From Terfezia claveryi (taxonomy: Eukaryota > Ascomycota > Pezizomycetes > Pezizales > Pezizaceae), in assembly GCA_015179025.1 (NCBI GenBank), contig WHUX01000001.1, forward strand, positions 744,001 through 808,000: 64,000 nucleotides of DNA, written 5' to 3'. Positions 58,862 to 64,000 of this stretch are shown here, one piece after another (position 1 is the stretch's first letter; every line of letters begins with the position of its first letter). The notes under the pieces were generated by a model, which made no database searches, was not told where the DNA came from, and saw nothing but the letters and a program-made list of their open reading frames with translations. The position numbers were made by a program, and so were the translations under genes.

Positions 58862-60508
58862 TAGAGTAACATACTGCGTAACGATCGACACCGGCCCCCT
58901 GCCACATGCCGTAATATTCCAATATCTCCATCAATAGAACAATGAATATGGGCTAAACACTCTGATCTACCCTGAACCCTCTATAGCATCTGAATTCGCA
59001 ATACCACTTACGAGCACCCCTCTAGCATAATCCGCCCCCACCCGCCCCACACTGCCCACGACAACCACTGCTAGCTGCCATAGGTTCCCTAGAGGTCCAC
59101 TCTATAAGCCTTATTAGTATAGACTCAAGCTGCTCACTGTATATAGAACTACATGGACTGCAAACCGTACTGCTCTGTAATACTTTTGCAAGCTAGCCCC
59201 CTCGGTATCGAATTTCAGCTATTTTAAGCGATTCAATCAAGCTATATTTGTGGTACTGCAATCGCAAGATCTTAGGGTGCCCCTCTATACAGTATTTTAA
59301 GCCCAGCATGTTCCGTAGCCTCTGAATCATGCAAATTTCTGACCAAGCTCTATATATCTCGATATACAATGTATTCGGCCTCAATTCAATACAGGCTTAG
59401 CCGAGACTTTTGAAGGCCCTTGATCTGTTTCTACGACTGGGGCTTCACCTCTTATTAAGTATCTTAAAGGTTTGGGTACATTTTACAACCTCCACCGGAT
59501 ATCTTAAAATTTTAGAGGAACTTGTAATCTGTATAGGATTTCTTATGAGTAGGAAGACGCAGGAGTATTCAGAGCTACTTGAAGGAGGTTAAGAGATATT
59601 GACCAGTTGAGGGTAGCTGAGATGCGTTGGGTGGAGAGGTGTCCGAATACTACTATGGCCCAAAGGTACCAGCCACAGACTTGCACTAGCAGCGCAGCAG
59701 GGCCAGCACCAGCACCAGCACTGAATACAGGCATGTGGTGAAGGCGCCTACCTTGCGCTTGAGCCAATATGGCTCAATTGAAGCTCGTGAAATTTATGAG
59801 CTTCAATCCTAGAGATGATATAACGTACACAAACTCCTAAACCCTCAAAAAACTTAACAATGGCACAGAGAAGAAGCCCCAGTCGTAGAAACAGATCAAG
59901 GGCCTTCAAAAGTCTCGGCTAAGCCTGTATGAATCGAGCGGCTAAGTATTATGATTGCTAGGACCCTTGAGGCCGAATACATTGTATATCGAGATATATA
60001 GAGCTTGGTCAGAAATTTGCATAATTCAGAGGCTACGGAACATGCTGGGCTTAAAATACTGTATAGAGGGGCACCCTAAGATCTTGAGATTGCAGTACCA
60101 CAAATATAGCTTGATTGAATCGCTTAAAATAGCTGAAATTCGATACCGAGGGGGCTAGCTTGCAAAAGTATTACAGAGCAGTACGGTTTGCAGTCCATGT
60201 AGTTCTATATACAGTGAGCAGCTTGAGTCTATACTAATAAGGCTTATAGAGTGGACCTCTAGGGAACCTATGGCAGCTAGCAGTGGTTGTCGTGGGCAGT
60301 GTGGGGCGGGTGGGGGCGGATTATGCTAGAGGGGTGCTCGTAAGTGGTATTGCGAATTCAGATGCTATAGAGGGTTCAGGGTAGATCAGAGTGTTTAGCC
60401 CATATTCATTGTTCTATTGATGGAGATATTGGAATATTACGGCATGTGGCAGGGGGCCGGTGTCGATCGTCACGTGGGTGTCGATCGTTACGCAGTACAT
60501 CACTCTAA
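58862..60508. mobile_element. large fold-back element B
   Basis: 58862-59446 and 59873-60508 are inverted copies that look nearly identical by eye, with a spacer of about 425 bp. The right arm has an extra 18-nt duplication (near 60470) and about 27 extra nt near 59940-59970. Both arms keep the same open frame ending KIAEIRYRGG (59193-59384 minus, 59955-60158 plus), differing at very few residues. The encoded 63-67 aa (TLYIEIYRAWSEIC, IEGHPKILRLQYHKYSLIES) is not recognised. Confidence 0.8.
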
Positions 60509-61175
60509 GTCCCTCTCTCCTAGGCAACCACATCAAGGGGGATCTTTGCAAGAGAAACGGTGTCAATCCCCTCACTCCATAAATATGTATTTTACTAGAA
60601 ATCTCAAGGCTACGTAGTATCCAATCACAAGTTCGTAGAAGGTAAGATGAATTTGTATTATAATACAATGTCAAATTTGCGAATCTGTGTTCTCCCCCAC
60701 TATCACCACAAACAAAGCGAAGTAGTAATGTTCATGCTAAAACAAACACCAACATCACCAGTGCGATAGCCCCAAAAAAACCATAAGCAGATAATTTAAT
60801 CCTCAGGGAAACCATGCCACAACAACATAGATTAAGAAATGAGATTTTCGTACTACCCTTACTCTGCCAAATGCCAAACAAAACTGATCCATGTTTAGCA
60901 AGAGGCATGCATTCATACAAAACAAAGATGCATAGTGTAAAATATTGCCCCTTCAACAGATATCCCTTGGAACAGGCCAAGCAATAGAGGAGTTAATGAA
61001 TGGGCTGCGATAAAAAAGAAGAAGGGATGTTTGGAATAGGGCCTAATGAAATACAACAAAAGAAACAACAATGAAGAAGAAAAGGAATAAGGACATATAG
61101 CCAAAGCTGGCCAAATGTCCACAGATGTCTGCTTGGGCTGTAGGCTCAAAAAACCTCCTCAGATTCGCCTCCCAA
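60509..61175. other. 3' flank of the right-edge gene
   Basis: AT-rich, no gene seen; probably 3' UTR and spacer. Confidence 0.5.
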
Positions 61176-64000
61176 TTAAACAATAGGGTGTTGTCTCTCC
61201 CATGCTTGAAGTTGAATAGGCTTTGGCCCGCTAGGACTCTGTATACGTTGCCTCTGATTCATAAACGGCTTCGACTCTTTCTTGAGGTAGCCGTTATTCG
61301 CTCCTGATTTGCGGTTGTTATTATTTGTGTAGGTGGCGTTCTTCCTAGACTCCCTACGCGCAAGTTTTGGCCAACTACCTTGGATGACGACCTTTTTCGT
61401 TTCTGAGTCGGGTCCGACTCGCACAGGGATGAATGCGAACCCTTGCTCGTTCACAAGGTCGTCCATACCAACTACCTCAAAGAGAGGAACAGACTCCGCA
61501 AAACCCTTTGGACGACCAGATTTCTTAGATTTTGAATTCGGTGGTCGTGCTGGGCTGAAAGTACTGTTCTGGAGACTGACAGGGATTTTGACCGTAGGCT
61601 GAGAGCCGAATTCTTGAACGTAGAGTCTTTGTAAAAAGTCCTCTTCGTCATTGGTGCAGAAATCTTCGGGCTCAATCACTGCAGTGGCGTGGTCAATCCT
61701 TGGAGGGAGGGACACGGTTGTCAAGCTTTGTTGCTGACATTCGCGATCATCTGTGTATACGGGCTTTGTCTCCGAAAATTTAGATGGTGCAGCAGATGAT
61801 GTTGAGGATGATGATTGGTGTCCCTTAGATACTTCAATGGTCTTCAATATGCTACCCAAAACTCGGTCGTATCTTGTGACATCAGGCGATCTGGGCGGCT
61901 CTTGCCTACTATATCCATCCCAAGAAGAAACAGGTGATTTCTCCATTGCTCTTGATGGAAGTGGGGGCAGCCTCACAAAAGGTACAAGTTTTTTTGGCTG
62001 GATCCCAGTCTGTCCCTTATGCGAATCTTCGTCTGAATTCATATCCAGAGCAATAACTGGACAGAACTCAGCGGGGGGAGGAGACGACGGCGGTTTGGAA
62101 GAAATCAGGCCTCGCCCAGTAGCAGCTGAATTAGTGGAATTGACGAATCTAGGTGGGTACTGGCTAGAGGATGGCCCCGCTGGGATGAGGTTTGTATGGA
62201 CACTTGCTTGGTGATCCTCTTCTGCATCTGTAGGTCGCTGGGTCCACTGTTCAATAACTTCTCCAGCAGTGCCAAATCCAACGATTTCTCTATTCTTTTC
62301 ACGTGCAATTCTCTTGTCTCGCTCCTCTTCCCGCTGCAGTTGCTCGGGGTATGAAGTCCAGGGGTTGTAGGCTTTCTCCGTTGCTGTGGCTGTGTGTGAA
62401 GTATGTGCATTGTGTCTGCCAGGTCTAGGCATTACTTGACGACCGTCAATTTTTATAGGCAACGGAATAGGTTTGTTAACTTGTGCTGAAGTTCCTTCTG
62501 TAGCTCTGACAGTAGTTGCATTGTCGTCTAGCTGAGGGTGGATATGCTTAGAGTTTACTGGGGACATGGGAATTGCAGGCATATTATCCTTTGTTTCTGG
62601 AGGCCTTTCAGCAATGATATTTTGACTAGAGTATTGCTGGTGAGCAAAAGTGCTGTTCCTGGTGTCGTTGTTTGCTTGCTGTTTTGATCTATCGCCGATT
62701 GACCCGTACGGACTAGCCCGGGGATTTGTTTTCTCGCTCCACCTCAATGACTCGCTATCGAGACGGCAGTTCAACGAGGGGTCGTACCTAGGATCTCGGA
62801 TAGACATGTTGTATGTGTTGGTAGAAGGAAGGGAGGATTGTGAAGAGGACTGGAGAGTAGAGAATTTCTTTGTGGGCGACCTATTGCCAAAAGACCCGGG
62901 TCTGTAAGGAATAGATGCAAGTGAATGAGGTTGTGCGGGTGATTGATGTAAAACAGTGGATATATGGAAGGAGTTTTGAGTAGAAGTTGGAGTTGGTTGT
63001 GGTGAAATCAAGGAATGGTGGTGAGGTGGATTAGGTAAAGATATATTCTGTGGGGTATGGGCAAGATCACTGTTGTTTTGACCTCGCGAATCTGTTGTTA
63101 CTTGGCCTCCTACTGCTACTACCGCTAGTCTCGCCGCTTCGGCCGCTGCCTTCTCTGCCTCCGCTGCCTTCTCTGCCTTCTCTGCCTCCGCTGCCTTCTC
63201 TGCCTTCTCTGCCTCCGCTGCCTTCTCTGCCTCCGCTGCGGCTCTAGCTGCCTTAGCTTCAGCTTCTTTCTCCAACGCCTCAAGCTTCAGTCGCAATCTC
63301 TCTTTCCTTGCAGCTTCCTCAGCCTCTTCTTCCTGCCTCCGCTTACGTGCGAGTTCCCTACGCTCTTTCATAATTCGTTCTTGCTGGGCAATCGGATCCT
63401 CAATGTCTTCACTGGGTATTATGGATGTTTCATTTTGTATGTTTGTTGATATTGTTGCACTTTGGGGAGTCAATGGTCCATTTGCTATATGTGGGGACTG
63501 CGGTTCTGGCTGTATTGGTGGTACTCCTGAGAAAAGATGTCGAGGAGAATAGACACTTTCTTCGTGGCTGAGGGGATACTCGGGGTTATACATACCCTTA
63601 TTAAAGGATAGGCGTCTGCCAGTACTGCCACTACCGCCACTAACGTTGGAAGAAGTCCGGCGCCGCCTGTATTCATCCTGACGATATGCACCAACCCTAG
63701 TCTGCTGAAAAGCTGGTGAAGGCTCTGCTGGTCCCGACAGTTGCGAAGGTGGTCTCTGTAGGACTTGTGCTTTACCGAGCTGCAAGTCTGCCCTAGGATT
63801 CCGCAATACCCGGTTGCGATCTTGTACTGGCTCCAACTGCCCCGTTTGCGAGTTATACAGCTGGTTATTCATAGGCCTGTCACGCCACGACCTGTTGAAG
63901 TCGTCTACATGGACTTCTCTGGAACCCACGTTACTCTGAGATCCACCAAAATCACTCGCCCTAGACTCACTGCGTGGGGCCGGTAATGGTACTGTGTTAG
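61176..64000 (-). CDS. large low-complexity coiled-coil protein, 5' partial
   Basis: One uninterrupted frame of at least 940 codons, open to the right edge of the window; the frame at 63929 begins at GTG and the sequence upstream stays open (VPLPAPRSESRASDFGGSQS), so the true start lies outside. It is rich in Ser, Pro, Gln and Asn. A charged coiled coil (RIMKERRELARKRRQEEEAE, then EAARKERLRLKLEALEKEAE) continues into tandem AEKAEKAAE repeats. A later basic/acidic segment reads EDFLQRLYVQEFGSQPTVKI, and the C-terminal block VGMDDLVNEQGFAFIPVRVG, KKVVIQGSWPKLARRESRKN looks more ordered and may be the conserved part. I do not recognise the family. The composition suggests a scaffold or RNA-granule/cytoskeletal type protein, which is inference only. 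Confidence 0.7.
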   Translation of the reverse strand, partial: NTVPLPAPRSESRASDFGGSQSNVGSREVHVDDFNRSWRDRPMNNQLYNSQTGQLEPVQDRNRVLRNPRADLQLGKAQVLQRPPSQLSGPAEPSPAFQQTRVGAYRQDEYRRRRTSSNVSGGSGSTGRRLSFNKGMYNPEYPLSHEESVYSPRHLFSGVPPIQPEPQSPHIANGPLTPQSATISTNIQNETSIIPSEDIEDPIAQQERIMKERRELARKRRQEEEAEEAARKERLRLKLEALEKEAEAKAARAAAEAEKAAEAEKAEKAAEAEKAEKAAEAEKAAAEAARLAVVAVGGQVTTDSRGQNNSDLAHTPQNISLPNPPHHHSLISPQPTPTSTQNSFHISTVLHQSPAQPHSLASIPYRPGSFGNRSPTKKFSTLQSSSQSSLPSTNTYNMSIRDPRYDPSLNCRLDSESLRWSEKTNPRASPYGSIGDRSKQQANNDTRNSTFAHQQYSSQNIIAERPPETKDNMPAIPMSPVNSKHIHPQLDDNATTVRATEGTSAQVNKPIPLPIKIDGRQVMPRPGRHNAHTSHTATATEKAYNPWTSYPEQLQREEERDKRIAREKNREIVGFGTAGEVIEQWTQRPTDAEEDHQASVHTNLIPAGPSSSQYPPRFVNSTNSAATGRGLISSKPPSSPPPAEFCPVIALDMNSDEDSHKGQTGIQPKKLVPFVRLPPLPSRAMEKSPVSSWDGYSRQEPPRSPDVTRYDRVLGSILKTIEVSKGHQSSSSTSSAAPSKFSETKPVYTDDRECQQQSLTTVSLPPRIDHATAVIEPEDFCTNDEEDFLQRLYVQEFGSQPTVKIPVSLQNSTFSPARPPNSKSKKSGRPKGFAESVPLFEVVGMDDLVNEQGFAFIPVRVGPDSETKKVVIQGSWPKLARRESRKNATYTNNNNRKSGANNGYLKKESKPFMNQRQRIQSPSGPKPIQLQAWERQHPIV
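63130..63245. repeat. in-frame minisatellite encoding EKAAEA repeats
   Basis: Tandem copies of GCCTTCTCTGCCTCCGCT / GCCTTCTCTGCCTTCTCT (plus strand), in multiples of 9 nt, inside the coiled-coil region of the right-edge gene. Copy number is likely to vary between strains without breaking the frame. Confidence 0.8.

Noticed and set aside
1..64000. tRNA, 5S rRNA or CRISPR arrays
   Set aside because: No B-box/cloverleaf, 5S-like sequence or regularly spaced repeat-spacer array was found by eye; a tRNA scan would be decisive.

Overview
The window is nuclear DNA from a filamentous ascomycete (Pezizomycotina). The evidence is short spliceosomal introns (about 50-80 nt, GT..AG, several with CTAAC/CTAAT branch sites) and typical fungal genes: a two-finger SreA-type GATA iron regulator, a grainyhead/CP2 factor, a Whi5-like G1/S regulator, a HIT hydrolase and a mitochondrial uL11. 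Coding density is low and transposon remnants are many, which would fit a repeat-rich lineage such as Pezizomycetes (truffles and relatives). That placement is inference; no species marker was found.

Layout. 1-6 kb: Whi5-like and grainyhead/CP2 genes, both on the minus strand. 6-14 kb: sparse DNA holding a five-exon HIT gene whose exons are mostly too short to appear as long ORFs, and a CRAL-TRIO (Sec14-like) gene. 14-31 kb: a transposon graveyard with pogo/Tigger-like elements, a MITE, a truncated LINE inserted inside a pogo-like element, and fragments of a P-type ATPase and of a possible MULE transposase. 31-49 kb: a gene island with a BTB/POZ gene, sreA, an MFS transporter, a divergent uL11m / Dcn1-like pair and a GNAT-like membrane protein. 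49-61 kb: repeats only, including two large adjacent fold-back (palindromic) structures and an inverted array of tandem repeats. 61-64 kb: a large low-complexity coiled-coil protein that runs off the right edge.

The most unusual signal is a family of extremely short interspersed insertions (11-31 nt). They share the core AGTCTGGTTGG or the related TAGTCTCG and are flanked by 6-11 nt direct repeats that look like target-site duplications. At least a dozen events are visible, in both orientations, including serial insertions at one site near 34.3-34.5 kb and single ones in the upstream regions of sreA and of uL11m/DCN1. I do not know a described element of this size and form.

Functionally the genes are independent housekeeping or regulatory loci (cell cycle entry, wall/conidial-type transcription control, iron homeostasis, neddylation, mitochondrial translation, lipid transfer). 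There is no operon and no obvious metabolic cluster. All splice models are manual readings and need RNA evidence.
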